DNA of 64,000 nucleotides. It comes from an uncultured Bradyrhizobium sp. (GTDB lineage: Bacteria; Pseudomonadota; Alphaproteobacteria; Rhizobiales; Xanthobacteraceae). Each line of letters begins with the position of its first letter. Position 1 is the stretch's first letter. Made by a program: the position numbers and the translations under genes. Shown one piece after another: positions 20,942 to 30,022 of this stretch. Under the pieces are notes generated by a model, which worked only from the letters and a program-made list of their open reading frames with translations, was not told the DNA's origin and made no database searches. The stretch is taken from NCBI RefSeq assembly GCF_947648125.1, contig NZ_CANSMR010000005.1, forward strand, positions 124,001 to 188,000. The letters run 5' to 3'.

Positions 20942-21749
20942 CCTTCATCGGGGACTAGCCCCCATCTCGGACGCGGCATGGGCCCAGATCGAAGAGGAAG
21001 CCTCGCGTACGTTGAAGCGCCATCTGGCGGCGCGCCGTGTCGTCGACGTCGATGGCCCCAAGGGAATCGATTTCTCCGCCGTCGGCACCGGCCATCTCAA
21101 GAAAATTGCGACGCCCGGCGATGGGGTCGAGGCGACGCAGCGCGATGTCCGCGCGCTGGTCGAGCTGCGCGTGCCGTTCGAGCTGTCGCGCCAGGCGATC
21201 GACGATGTCGAACGCGGCTCCAATGATTCCGACTGGGATCCGCTCAAGGAAGCCGCGCGCAAGATCGCCTTCGCCGAGGATCGCGCGGTGTTCGATGGCT
21301 ACAACGCCGCCGGGATTCAAGGCATCCGTCAGGGCACCAGCAACCCGGTGCTGACGCTGCCGTCGAGCATCAAGAATTACCCTGGTGTGGTCGCGCAAGC
21401 GGTCAGCCAGTTGCGGCTCGCCGGCGTCAACGGTCCTTATACGCTCCTGCTCGGCACCGAGCCCTACACCGCGATCGGCGGCGCGACCGACGACGGCTAT
21501 CCTGTGCTGCAGCACATCCAGCGCCTGATCGACGGCAAGATCATCTGGGCGCCTGCGATCGAGGGCGGCGTCCTGCTCACCACCCGCGGCGGCGACTTCC
21601 AGCTCTCGATCGGCCAGGACCTTTCGATCGGCTATCTCAGCCACTCCGCGACCTCGGTCCAGCTCTACTTCCAGGAGACCATCACCTTCTTGATGCTCAC
21701 GAGCGAAGCGTCGGTGGTGCTTGCGCCGGTGGCGAAGAAGCCGGCCTAG
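20934..21749 (+). CDS. Encapsulin shell protein (family 1, HK97 fold)
   Basis: A 271-residue protein starting MNNLHRGLAPISDAAW at 20,934. The sequence matches the family 1 encapsulin plan: N-terminal helix that binds cargo peptides, RRVVDVDGPKG, LVELRVPFELSRQAIDDVERG, and the C-terminal GYLSHSATSVQLYFQET. It should self-assemble into an icosahedral protein shell loaded with the DyP peroxidase. The start lies inside the last codons of the DyP gene, and its ribosome-binding site AAAGGAGAGG lies within the codons of the cargo peptide, so translation of the two is coupled. Confidence 0.95.
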   Translation: MNNLHRGLAPISDAAWAQIEEEASRTLKRHLAARRVVDVDGPKGIDFSAVGTGHLKKIATPGDGVEATQRDVRALVELRVPFELSRQAIDDVERGSNDSDWDPLKEAARKIAFAEDRAVFDGYNAAGIQGIRQGTSNPVLTLPSSIKNYPGVVAQAVSQLRLAGVNGPYTLLLGTEPYTAIGGATDDGYPVLQHIQRLIDGKIIWAPAIEGGVLLTTRGGDFQLSIGQDLSIGYLSHSATSVQLYFQETITFLMLTSEASVVLAPVAKKPA

Positions 21750-21772
21750 CCCCATCGGCGTTCACTCTTCCA

Positions 21773-21821
21773 GGAAGCCTGCGGCCGAACTGTGCCGGAG
21801 GCTTCCGTTGAATTTCAACGG
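21773..21821 (+). promoter_or_regulatory. Hairpin and overlapping palindrome between encapsulin and the 64-residue gene
   Basis: GGAAGCCT (21,773-21,780) pairs with AGGCTTCC (21,799-21,806). Overlapping its end, CCGTTGAA-T-TTCAACGG (21,805-21,821) is a perfect 17-bp palindrome directly before the ribosome-binding site of the next gene. It could be an mRNA processing structure or an operator. Confidence 0.5.
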
Positions 21822-21835
21822 AGAGGAGGCGCGCA

Positions 21836-22030
21836 ATGCCGGACTACGATCTCTACATCAACCCGAAGAAGGCATCGGTCGGACTCTACGTCCGCAAGGG
21901 CGCCGGCCTCCCCGATCTCGGCGACGCAAAGGACTGGGTGTTCGACGGCACCTCGGCGCAAGCCAACCTGCCGCCGCAGCTCGTGAAAGAGATCGAGGCC
22001 AACGGCCACGCCTTTCGCGACATGGACTGA
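21836..22030 (+). CDS. Small hypothetical protein downstream of encapsulin, 64 residues
   Basis: The ATG at 21,836 has a strong ribosome-binding site (GAGGAGG, 6 bases). The protein starts MPDYDLYINPKKASVGLYVR and is mixed-charge, soluble, without signal peptide, cysteine or cargo peptide. I do not recognise the family. It is on the same strand 86 bp after encapsulin, so it could be a third gene of the nanocompartment operon. It converges with the MFS gene, whose stop is 9 bp away. Confidence 0.68.
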   Translation: MPDYDLYINPKKASVGLYVRKGAGLPDLGDAKDWVFDGTSAQANLPPQLVKEIEANGHAFRDMD

Positions 22031-22039
22031 GCTCTGCGG

Positions 22040-23329
22040 TTACTTCTCGCCGACCTTCACCGGGGCCGTCTCGGGCATCAGGCTCATGGCCACGATGCCG
22101 ACCGCCGCCGCGAGCAGCAGATACCAGGACGGCGCCAGCGGATCTCCCGTCACGTGCAGCAGCCATGTGACCACGAGTTGCGCGGTGCCGCCGAACGTCG
22201 CGATCGCGACCGCGTAGATCGTCGCGAACACGCCGCCGCGGATGTTCTGCGGCAGCGCTTCGGTGAAGGCGGCGTAGAACGCGGTAAACGGCAGCGATCC
22301 GATGAACGACAGGATGCCGAAGCCGAACAGCAGCGACCACGCGCCGGGGTCCCGGACGATCCACAAGAACGCCGGATAGGTCAGCACCAGCACGACCAGC
22401 TGCGGCCAGATCATGATCGGCTTGCGTCCGAGCCGGTCGGCAAGCCAGCCGCCCAGCACCGCGCCGATGATCTGAAGTCCGTTGCTCACCAGCGATACGG
22501 TGAACGCGAGCGACGGCGACACATGCAGCGTATTCTTGGCGTAGGTCGTCATGTATTGCGTCACGTAGGTCGAGATCGTGCCGCTGGCCAGGATCATCAC
22601 GGCCAGCAGGATCACCCGAAGATGCCGGCGCGCCAGCGTGACATGGTTCGAACGCTCAACGCCCGCCGCAGCGCGTTCGCCGCGAGGCACCGTTTCCGGC
22701 AACGTCCGGCGCATCCATATGCCGAACGGCAGGCAGACGGCCCCGAGCAGGAATGCGACCCGCCATCCGTAAGCCTGCAGCATGTCGGGCGCCATCGTGC
22801 TGCTCAGGATGACGCCGACCAGAGCACCGACGGTCGCCGCGATCTCCTGGCTGGCCGGCTGCCATGCCACCACCAGGCCGCGATTCCTGGGTGCCGCGAT
22901 CTCGATGAGATAGGCCGTGGTCGGTCCCACTTCGCCGCCAAGCGCAAATCCCTGCACCATCCGCGCCAGGATCACGATGATCGGAGCCACGATTCCGATC
23001 GTGGCATAGGACGGCGTCAGCGCGATGGTCAGGATCGCGCCGCCCATCAGCGCGAAGCTCAGCAACATCGCCGGCCGCCGGCCGACCCGGTCGGAGAAGA
23101 TACCGAGCACGATGCCGCCGATCGGCCGCGTCAGGAAGCCGGCGCCGAAGGTCGCAAGCGACAGCATGAGGCTGCCGTATTCGCTGTGCGCGGGGAAGAA
23201 GGTGCGCCCGATCTCGGTTGCAAAGAAGCTGTAGGTGATGAAGTCGTAGAACTCCAGCATGTTGCCGATGGTCGCGGCAAAGGCTGCGCGCTTGACATCG
23301 AACTCTTCCCTGCTCGCAATGTCCGGCAA
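22040..23329 (-). CDS. MFS metabolite:H+ symporter (MHS family, citrate/dicarboxylate type)
   Basis: A 429-residue membrane protein starting at a TTG (23,329) with AAGGA about 10 bases upstream. It has the MHS-family pattern: NMLEFYDFITYSFFA near residue 23, the loop FSDRVGRRPAM, and a second GWLADRLGRKP in the C-half, with 12 membrane segments. Relatives import citrate, alpha-ketoglutarate, proline or shikimate with protons. It has no metabolic neighbour to fix the substrate, lying between the encapsulin operon and the polysaccharide cluster. Confidence 0.87.
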   Translation of the reverse strand: MPDIASREEFDVKRAAFAATIGNMLEFYDFITYSFFATEIGRTFFPAHSEYGSLMLSLATFGAGFLTRPIGGIVLGIFSDRVGRRPAMLLSFALMGGAILTIALTPSYATIGIVAPIIVILARMVQGFALGGEVGPTTAYLIEIAAPRNRGLVVAWQPASQEIAATVGALVGVILSSTMAPDMLQAYGWRVAFLLGAVCLPFGIWMRRTLPETVPRGERAAAGVERSNHVTLARRHLRVILLAVMILASGTISTYVTQYMTTYAKNTLHVSPSLAFTVSLVSNGLQIIGAVLGGWLADRLGRKPIMIWPQLVVLVLTYPAFLWIVRDPGAWSLLFGFGILSFIGSLPFTAFYAAFTEALPQNIRGGVFATIYAVAIATFGGTAQLVVTWLLHVTGDPLAPSWYLLLAAAVGIVAMSLMPETAPVKVGEK

Positions 23330-23446
23330 CGCTTTCGATTCCTTAAGCTTGGCTGTCCGGAGCGAGTATTATTCCTCAGGCCATGCAAGGCAAGGCATGG
23401 CGTACCGCGCGATCCTGGATCAGCGCCGCGCACAGGCCGCAAGGGT

Positions 23447-24472
23447 TCATCGAACCGGAGGAATGATCGCGCGGAGAATATCCCTGTTCCAGCGTTGCCG
23501 GGCGCCGTCGAATGCCGCGAAGTCGTGATCGAATTGCCAATAGGCCCACGCCCAGCCGAAGCTTTCAGCGCGCCTTGCCACGAACGACAGGTACTTCGCC
23601 CGGCTCTCCGCCGGCGCGCGTTCGTAGACGCCGAACTCACCGAGATAGATCGGGCGCTGCTCCCTCTCCGACCAGGACCTGACCTTGTCGAAATCGGCGG
23701 CGGCCCTGGCTTCGTCGTCCGCGGAGCCCCAACTCAACGGGCCGATCTTCGAGAAGGTCGCCGACCACGGCGCGCCTTGATGGGTGAATTGCAGCGGCAA
23801 ATAATAGTGGAACGTGACGATGAGATTCCTGTCGGCGGCCGGCAGCGTCAAATCCTCAACCGGCAGCGCCTCGGTGTTCAGGACGGCGGCAACCACATTT
23901 CGCTTCGGATTGGTGTCCCTGACGATGGCGAGGCACTCGCCGAGCAGCCCGTTCCACTCGGCCGACGTCATGTTCCCGCCGGGCTCGTTCAGGATCTCGA
24001 ACACCAGCGCCGGATATTTGCCGGCGTAGCGCGACGCGATCTGGCGCCAGAACGCCTTGAGCTTCGCCGTGCATTCCGGCACGTCGCGTTGGCAGAGATC
24101 GGTGTCGTGCTCATCGAGGATCGGGATCAGTCTGCTCGCCAGCACCCGCTCGATCACGGCGTCGAGGCGCCGCAAGACGGCTTCATCCAGGATGTTGCCG
24201 GAATCCATGTGCTTGAAGCCGAAGAAGTTGATCCGGACGTGTGAAAAGCCCGCCTTGCGGATGGCGGTGAGGTTTTCCAGCCGAAAGGGCGCGTTCTGGT
24301 AACCCTCCCAGATGCCGTCATAGCCAAGAATGTTGATGCCGCGCCCTAACGCCGCGACGTCCGGGGACGGCCCCTGCCCGACCGCACGCGCGGGCGAGAG
24401 CAACACGGCGGAAAGCACTGCCGCCAGCAGCGCGCTCAACACTCTTTGCGGAAGACATCGGAACCCGGTCAT
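23447..24472 (-). CDS. Glycoside hydrolase family 5 (cellulase-like), secreted
   Basis: I start it at 24,472 (MTGFRCLPQR), 341 residues, where ATGA overlaps the stop of the upstream gene. The first 30 or so residues form a signal peptide (VLSALLAAVLSAVLLSPARA). The GH5 catalytic glutamates are seen in FEILNEPGG (acid/base) and YLGEFGVYE (nucleophile). In this cluster it most likely trims the nascent or exported exopolysaccharide rather than plant cellulose; that is inferred from the coupling to the Wzy-like gene. Confidence 0.88.
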   Translation of the reverse strand: MTGFRCLPQRVLSALLAAVLSAVLLSPARAVGQGPSPDVAALGRGINILGYDGIWEGYQNAPFRLENLTAIRKAGFSHVRINFFGFKHMDSGNILDEAVLRRLDAVIERVLASRLIPILDEHDTDLCQRDVPECTAKLKAFWRQIASRYAGKYPALVFEILNEPGGNMTSAEWNGLLGECLAIVRDTNPKRNVVAAVLNTEALPVEDLTLPAADRNLIVTFHYYLPLQFTHQGAPWSATFSKIGPLSWGSADDEARAAADFDKVRSWSEREQRPIYLGEFGVYERAPAESRAKYLSFVARRAESFGWAWAYWQFDHDFAAFDGARQRWNRDILRAIIPPVR

Positions 24473-25758
24473 GTTTGCTCCAGCTCGCGCAGCTGCAGGC
24501 GCGACGACGGCAACGACCGGCAAGCGGCGAGGAAAAAGGCGATCAGCAGCACCGATGTGAACATCGTCGAACGCAGGAAGACCGTTTCGGTAAAATTGGT
24601 CTGGCAGTTGAGGAAAACGAACCCGACGATCAGCGCACAATGCAAACGGTCGATCGCCCGCTCAGCGATCAAGCAGAGCATCTTGTAGGAAAACAGAAAG
24701 ACGCTCGCCATGAACAGGACATAGCCCAGAAATCCGGTTTCGACGAGAATGGCGATGTAGCCGTTGTGGTAGTTGTCGAGCACCCAGCCATGGTTCTGGT
24801 TGAAATAGTCGTAGATCTCGGGTCTGGTCCAGAACCCGTTGATGCCAAATCCGAACAGCGGCGCATCATCGAAATGGCTGATGGCGTACTGCCAGATGAA
24901 GGTTCTCTCGGTGAAATTGATCGTCGTGTCGAACACGTGGATCGAGTCGTACCCGGTCGTGTAGAAGTACAGCATCAGCAACGCGGCCGCGACGCACATG
25001 GCACATGGCAGCACCGCGTAGACTTGCATGCACCTGACTGACCACAGGGAGGTCAGCAGCAGCGCACAGGCGACCAGCGACAAGGCGCCGGCGCCGCGCG
25101 ACTCCGAAAAGACGACGCAAGTCGAGGCGAGCGCGAACGTCACGAGGAACGGCAGCCATCCCTGTCCGGTTACCTTTCGATAACAGGCAAAGAACATGAG
25201 ATAGGCGCCAGCGAAGCCCAGCGTCTGTTTCGACTCGAAGACGCCCTGCCATTGCCCATTGTGCATCCAGGTCTGGTCCACGCCGATGTCCGGGAGCGCG
25301 ACCGCACAAAACGCCGAGCCCGCGATCAGGACGAAGAGGCCGCGGGTGGTCGATTTCACGATGTCGTCGATGTCGACGCGACTGACCATGCAGAACGCGC
25401 CCAGCGTCGTGACCGCGAGCGCCGCGGCCTTCATCAGGGCCGCCACGTCCAAATTTGTCCAGAGCACCGAAATCGCGGCGAACGCATAGAATCCGACGAT
25501 CACGAGCGTGTCGAGATTGAAGGCCAGCCGCAGGCAGGGACGTATGAACAGGCTCGCATAGATCAGCACGCCCCACATCAGCAGGGCGACGGCCTGCTGA
25601 ACCAGCGTCACCTCGGTCGGAAGCAGCGCGGGGTGGAACGTCCCCATCGACATGATCACGTTGACGGTGATCGACCAATTGACGACGGTCCGAGCGAAAT
25701 TTTCCGCATCAACGCCCGGCGCCTGCCAGACCGAGCTATCGACTGCTCGACCGTCCAT
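24469..25758 (-). CDS. O-antigen ligase / polysaccharide polymerase (Wzy_C-like) membrane protein
   Basis: I start it at the ATG at 25,758 (MDGRAVDSSV), 429 residues; a GTG at 25,821 is in frame but lacks a ribosome-binding site. About 10-12 membrane segments are visible. A large periplasmic loop contains the Wzy_C-like pattern TERTFIWQYAISHFDDAPLFG and NQNHGWVLDNYHNGYIAIL (with HN and NG conserved). It probably polymerises exopolysaccharide repeat units at the periplasmic face. Its stop overlaps the GH5 start by 4 bp. Confidence 0.84.
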   Translation of the reverse strand: MDGRAVDSSVWQAPGVDAENFARTVVNWSITVNVIMSMGTFHPALLPTEVTLVQQAVALLMWGVLIYASLFIRPCLRLAFNLDTLVIVGFYAFAAISVLWTNLDVAALMKAAALAVTTLGAFCMVSRVDIDDIVKSTTRGLFVLIAGSAFCAVALPDIGVDQTWMHNGQWQGVFESKQTLGFAGAYLMFFACYRKVTGQGWLPFLVTFALASTCVVFSESRGAGALSLVACALLLTSLWSVRCMQVYAVLPCAMCVAAALLMLYFYTTGYDSIHVFDTTINFTERTFIWQYAISHFDDAPLFGFGINGFWTRPEIYDYFNQNHGWVLDNYHNGYIAILVETGFLGYVLFMASVFLFSYKMLCLIAERAIDRLHCALIVGFVFLNCQTNFTETVFLRSTMFTSVLLIAFFLAACRSLPSSRLQLRELEQT

Positions 25759-25832
25759 ATCAGTTGTACTCCGCTCATTGAAGAGCTCGCCGCTCCGGTG
25801 GATCGGAGCGGCACATTGCACTCAGTACGGAT

Positions 25833-26831
25833 TCAGTCCTTGGTCGCCGAGGACCGGGTCCGGTTGAACAGCAGATAGAGGGCGTGTGGATTGGTCGTCA
25901 GGTAGCGCCAGAACAGCCGGCGCGGCTCGAGCCAAAGACGCCAGGCCCATTCGAGCCCGACGATCTGCATCCATCTCGGCGCGCGCGGCCGCGATCCGGA
26001 CAGGAAGTTGAACAATCCGCCCGACGTCTTGATGACGCCGACATTACCAAGCCGCGACATGAATTCGTCGACGAAGGCCTGCTCGTAGGGCACGCCAAGC
26101 GCGACCCAGAGAAAGTCCGGCGCCAGAGCGTTGATCTCATCCACCTTGGCCCGAAGCGCGGCGCCGCGCAGATAGCCGTGCGAATAACCGACGATCTTGA
26201 GAGCCGGATAGGCCCGGCGGACGTTGGCGATTGCTGCCTTGTTCTCGGCCTCGTTGGCGCCAAACAGGTAGAAGGTCAGCCCGAGCTCTTCCGCCTTGCG
26301 CGCGACGTCGTGGAACAAATCCGTGGTCGCGACGCGCTCGGGAAGCGGGTTCGGCGACCGCAGCTTCGACACCATGACCAGCGGCTGCCCGTCGGCATTG
26401 ATCAGGTCGGCGGCACGGAACAGCCGGTCGGTCATCGGCTCGGTGGAGCAGCGCGACAACACCTCGCCATTGGCTGACGTCAGATACAGCGGCCGATTGA
26501 TGCGCCGGTTCGGATACACCGCCTCGACCATGAAGTCCGCGGTCTGCTCGCGATCGAGCACGGCGAGCCGCAGCCCGCCGATGGTCGCCCGGGCAACGCT
26601 GGCGGTCGCAGCCCTGCCGACAGGATTGATCCGACGCTCCAGTACGCCGTTCGGCATCGATGATCCGGCTGGCATATCCGCGGAGGAAACCGGTTGCCCA
26701 GCGCTCAAACTGTTGCAACTCCGGACAGATGGAGCAGCCGTATCCGAATTGAGACGCCGAGGCCGTTCGCGATCGGCCTGCGCAGGCGAAATTGCGTCGG
26801 AAACGCGGGCTTTTTGGCTGTTCGTCAACAT
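25833..26831 (-). CDS. WecG/TagA/CpsF-family glycosyltransferase (GT26)
   Basis: I start it at 26,831 (MLTNSQKARV), 332 residues; the frame stays open to 26,975 and the exact start is unsure. The core runs from TIGGLRLAVLDREQ through LYLTSANGEVL, INADGQPLVMVSK, YLFGANEAE and WVALGVPYEQAFV, ending WRYLTTNPHALY, all typical of GT26. These enzymes transfer a sugar such as ManNAcA or glucose to a lipid-linked acceptor on the inner membrane. It lies 74 bp before the Wzy-like gene. Confidence 0.9.
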   Translation of the reverse strand: MLTNSQKARVSDAISPAQADRERPRRLNSDTAAPSVRSCNSLSAGQPVSSADMPAGSSMPNGVLERRINPVGRAATASVARATIGGLRLAVLDREQTADFMVEAVYPNRRINRPLYLTSANGEVLSRCSTEPMTDRLFRAADLINADGQPLVMVSKLRSPNPLPERVATTDLFHDVARKAEELGLTFYLFGANEAENKAAIANVRRAYPALKIVGYSHGYLRGAALRAKVDEINALAPDFLWVALGVPYEQAFVDEFMSRLGNVGVIKTSGGLFNFLSGSRPRAPRWMQIVGLEWAWRLWLEPRRLFWRYLTTNPHALYLLFNRTRSSATKD

Positions 26832-27143
26832 TTCAGCAGAACTCCAGGACTTACGTGCCCATAACTGCAATATCCGGTCCAGACCACATGCGATATCGCC
26901 GCAGCAGTCCGATTCGACATAGGCCGTAAAGGAATTGTTAACGATGCCGGCCGCCGGGCACGGCGACAGCATCACGCTGGATTCCGCGAGGCCGGCGACG
27001 TTCGCGCAGCAACACTGCGCAAAGGTCCACGCTCTACATTAATACAAATCGTATTCTACCAGTGCCCGAGGTCATCAGCCTTGCTATAACGGCGACGCGC
27101 TGGCTTGACCGGCGCTTTTTAAACGCAGTTTGTTTGGTTTCAC
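26832..27143 (+). other. Divergent promoter region between the WecG-type and GNAT genes
   Basis: About 310 bp upstream of both genes. The stretch near 27,030-27,060 is AT-rich (ATTAATACAAATCG) and is the best place for a promoter, but no complete sigma-70 or EcfG box is convincing. The left part could encode an N-terminal extension of the WecG-type protein. Confidence 0.4.
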
Positions 27144-28274
27144 ATGAATAAGAATGATGACACGTTCGATGTCTGCATCGACGACGCATTCGACTTCCTG
27201 TCTGAAGAATACGCGACATTGTTTGAAGGCTCGGACGCGACCGCCTTCCAACATCCGTTATGGCTGGACACGCTCTATCGCAAGCTCGCTCCCGCCGCGG
27301 CAGCGAAGCCGTTGGTCGTCGTCGTCCGTCATCGCACGAACAGCGCGCTTGCGGCCGTGCTGCCGCTGCTGCGCGTGCGGCGCGGCCCGATGCGCACGGT
27401 CGAATTCGCGGACCTTCGCGTGTCCGACTATTTGTCGCCGGTCTGCACGGCGGAGACATTCGCCGACCTGCTGCAGGACCGACAGGCCTGCGAGAAGCTT
27501 CGCAAACTGGTCCGGCCGTTCGACCTGCTGCGCATTCCCAAGCTGCTCGATGCGAAGATGCCGATCGAGAATTTGCTCGGGGCGCCTCACCGCAGCCTGA
27601 TGGACACCAATGCCTATGCGACGGTCCTGGTCGCGCCGTTCGAGCAATGGCAGATCAACGCGCTGGGAAAATCCTATCAAAAGGAACTGGCAAAGAAATG
27701 GCGCCAGATCCACAAGAAGGGCACGCTTACCTTCTCATGCTGCAACGACGGCGCTTCCATCGGCGAGGCCATGGACGTGATGAGGAAGTTTCGCGGTCCG
27801 CGTTTCCAGGCACACGGCGACGGTGACCTGCTGCAGCGTCCGGAATATTTCGATTTCTACTCGAGCGTGGCGCTTCGCGGCATGGGCTGCTTTACCCGGC
27901 TCTATGCCATGAAGATGGATGGCGAGGTCATCGCCACTGCCCTTGGGCTGGCTCACCGCGGCAGCCTGCTCGTCGTCATGACGGCTTTCGACATCGAAGG
28001 ATACAAGAGCCAGTCGATCGGCGCGCTGACCTTCGAAAGTGTTGCCAAGGACTGCATCGCGCGCGGCGACCGGGTGCTGGATTTCACCATCGGTGACGAG
28101 CCCTACAAGATGCAGTTCGGAGGCCAGCCCACGCCGATGTCGGGCGTGACGCAGGCCGGCAGCGCGGCCGGATCGCTTGCACTGTTTGCGCTGAAGCAGG
28201 CGCCCTGGATCAAGCAGGCCGCCAAGCGGGTGACCGACCTCAGGCCGATCCGCACCTCGACCGGCACGCGGTAA
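27144..28274 (+). CDS. GNAT-family acyltransferase (FemAB/CelD-like)
   Basis: A 376-residue protein starting MNKNDDTFDV. No clear ribosome-binding site. The middle and C-terminal parts (GKSYQKELAKKWRQIHKKG, LYAMKMDGEVIATALGL, VLDFTIGDEPYKMQFGG) match the duplicated-GNAT/FemAB fold often annotated BcsL or CelD-like in polysaccharide clusters. It probably acylates a sugar of the exopolysaccharide in the cytoplasm. It converges with the FAD monooxygenase gene. Confidence 0.82.
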   Translation: MNKNDDTFDVCIDDAFDFLSEEYATLFEGSDATAFQHPLWLDTLYRKLAPAAAAKPLVVVVRHRTNSALAAVLPLLRVRRGPMRTVEFADLRVSDYLSPVCTAETFADLLQDRQACEKLRKLVRPFDLLRIPKLLDAKMPIENLLGAPHRSLMDTNAYATVLVAPFEQWQINALGKSYQKELAKKWRQIHKKGTLTFSCCNDGASIGEAMDVMRKFRGPRFQAHGDGDLLQRPEYFDFYSSVALRGMGCFTRLYAMKMDGEVIATALGLAHRGSLLVVMTAFDIEGYKSQSIGALTFESVAKDCIARGDRVLDFTIGDEPYKMQFGGQPTPMSGVTQAGSAAGSLALFALKQAPWIKQAAKRVTDLRPIRTSTGTR

Positions 28275-28302
28275 GGCTGCCGGGAAGAGCCGTACCGTCG
28301 CT

Positions 28303-29523
28303 TTACCGAAGCGCGCTGCGGACGCGCATGACCCATCCCGGATGAATCCGGTCCACCTGATGCGTGATCATGCGACGCAGGAAGTGCAGCTTCCGCTGCA
28401 TGGTCCAGCGCACATCGGTGTTGGAGGTCAAAGCCTCGCGGAAGCGCGCCAGTTGCAGCGAATGCCGATCGGCGGCGAGTTTGTCGCGATCGGAATAGAA
28501 CTGCGCAATCTTCTCCGTGCCCATGCCGTCGGTCTCGAGCCAGCGCGGCACATATTCGGTGCAGAGACGCTCGACATCCACTAGCAGGCGGCTCACGCCG
28601 GTTCCGGCCGCAGGACAGTTGGTCTGGTAGGCATCGCCGATCAGCACGACGCCCGGCTGCAGATGGCCCTCGGTCACCGACAAATCCATGACCCAGTTGT
28701 GCACCTGGCCGACGATCTCGAAATCACCGAGGTAGGTCTGCAGTCCCGGCATCAGACGGAGCAGCGTTCGTCTTGTGTCGCGGCGCAGCTCGCGCATGAT
28801 CGGATCAGTCGGATCGCGGAACATGAACAGGTTCGCGCGCATGCCGCCCGACATCGGGAACAGGCTGAGATAGTCGACGCCGTCAGCCGCCTGCTTGCCG
28901 TAGCAGGTCAGCGCGTCGAAGCCGAATGGCGCGTGATCCGGCCGCGCGATCGTGAAGCCGAATGTCACCGAATGGCGCGCGGCGATCGTGTTCCGGCGCA
29001 TTCCGAGATTGTAGCCGAGCGCGCCCGCCATGCCGGTCGCCAGAACGACCAGGCGCGAGACGACGCGTTTTCCGGAGGCCAGCGTCAGTTGCTGACGATC
29101 CTCGCTGCAGCTGACATTGGTCACCTGGTCGAGCAGGAAGCTCGACGTATCAGGCGTCAGGCCGCGGGCCATGTCGACGAGGTTGGCATAGGAAACTCCA
29201 TAGGATCGTCCGACGCCGATATCGACCAGCTTGCCGTTCCTGATGTTGAGCACCCGGTCATAGGACGAGGCGACGGCCTCGACGTCGTCGATGAAGCCCA
29301 GGCGGCGGAAGATATCGATCTGCCGCCCGGCGATCTTTTCGACGCGGAATTCATCCGGCGGGATCAAGCGCTTGTCGATCAGGACGACGCGATAGCCGGC
29401 ACGCGTGAGGACGGCCCGCGCGAGCGAGCCCGCCAAGCCGGCGCCAACAATGGCGACGTCCGCTTCGATCGTCTCAGCCTCGCAGGTTGCGATCGGCTGG
29501 GTCATGCTTTCCTCGGCAATCAT
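28303..29523 (-). CDS. FAD-dependent monooxygenase (PHBH-like)
   Basis: A 406-residue flavoprotein. DVAIVGAGLAGS near residue 24 is the FAD Rossmann motif, and VVLIGDAYQTNCPAAGTG near residue 290 is the second FAD motif (GD). ATG 29,523 is used; a second ATG at 29,505 has a better GAGG site, so the first six residues are uncertain. It may hydroxylate or desaturate a lipid or polyprenol; related proteins are also annotated geranylgeranyl reductase-like. Such an enzyme is unusual inside an exopolysaccharide cluster and its substrate is unknown. Confidence 0.8.
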   Translation of the reverse strand: MIAEESMTQPIATCEAETIEADVAIVGAGLAGSLARAVLTRAGYRVVLIDKRLIPPDEFRVEKIAGRQIDIFRRLGFIDDVEAVASSYDRVLNIRNGKLVDIGVGRSYGVSYANLVDMARGLTPDTSSFLLDQVTNVSCSEDRQQLTLASGKRVVSRLVVLATGMAGALGYNLGMRRNTIAARHSVTFGFTIARPDHAPFGFDALTCYGKQAADGVDYLSLFPMSGGMRANLFMFRDPTDPIMRELRRDTRRTLLRLMPGLQTYLGDFEIVGQVHNWVMDLSVTEGHLQPGVVLIGDAYQTNCPAAGTGVSRLLVDVERLCTEYVPRWLETDGMGTEKIAQFYSDRDKLAADRHSLQLARFREALTSNTDVRWTMQRKLHFLRRMITHQVDRIHPGWVMRVRSALR

Positions 29524-30022
29524 CTTGGTCCGCTCCGACGGCTAATTGGCCACGGAACTGCAATTTCCCTGCCTGCCCCTGCCGCCGCGCAGAACGAACA
29601 CGACCAGCTCCATTATTGAGGTTAACGACAACGCCCCCGTCGCGATCAGCCCCTTCCCGGCACATGACTTGCAGCCGCAGCAGTCATGAAACTGGTGTTT
29701 TGGGCGCTCCACAGCAGGCTGGCGGGGCAATTGCGTGGCCGTGGAGCTTCGACAGGTGTCGTTGACGCGCTAACGCGGTTTCAACCAGCAGGGTCCACGC
29801 TGTCGAACCGGGCGGCGGGGAAAAATCCGATCTGCGCCGTTTGGACACAGCGAGGACGGCAGCGTTCCAGAATGGAGCAGCGCGACATATTGGCCAGGTT
29901 CACGACTACGTGGCGCGTGGAGGCCGGTTGGAAGGAACGGAATTTTAGCAAGAGAACATTAACACTCCTGACCTCACCGATTGCTAGGGTCAGCAGTCTG
30001 ACAGGATATTGAGACGTCGCTT
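29524..30022 (+). other. Noncoding gap upstream of the flippase gene
   Basis: About 500 bp with no gene I can support. It holds an inverted repeat CATGACT (29,663-29,669) with AGTCATG (29,682-29,688). The last 80 bp before the flippase start are AT-rich (GAACATTAACACTCC) and probably hold its promoter. The divergent monooxygenase gene must also have its promoter here. Confidence 0.45.

Noticed and set aside
20934-21749. HK97-like protein as a prophage capsid
   Set aside because: No other phage genes are near, and the upstream DyP peroxidase has a cargo-loading peptide, so it is encapsulin.
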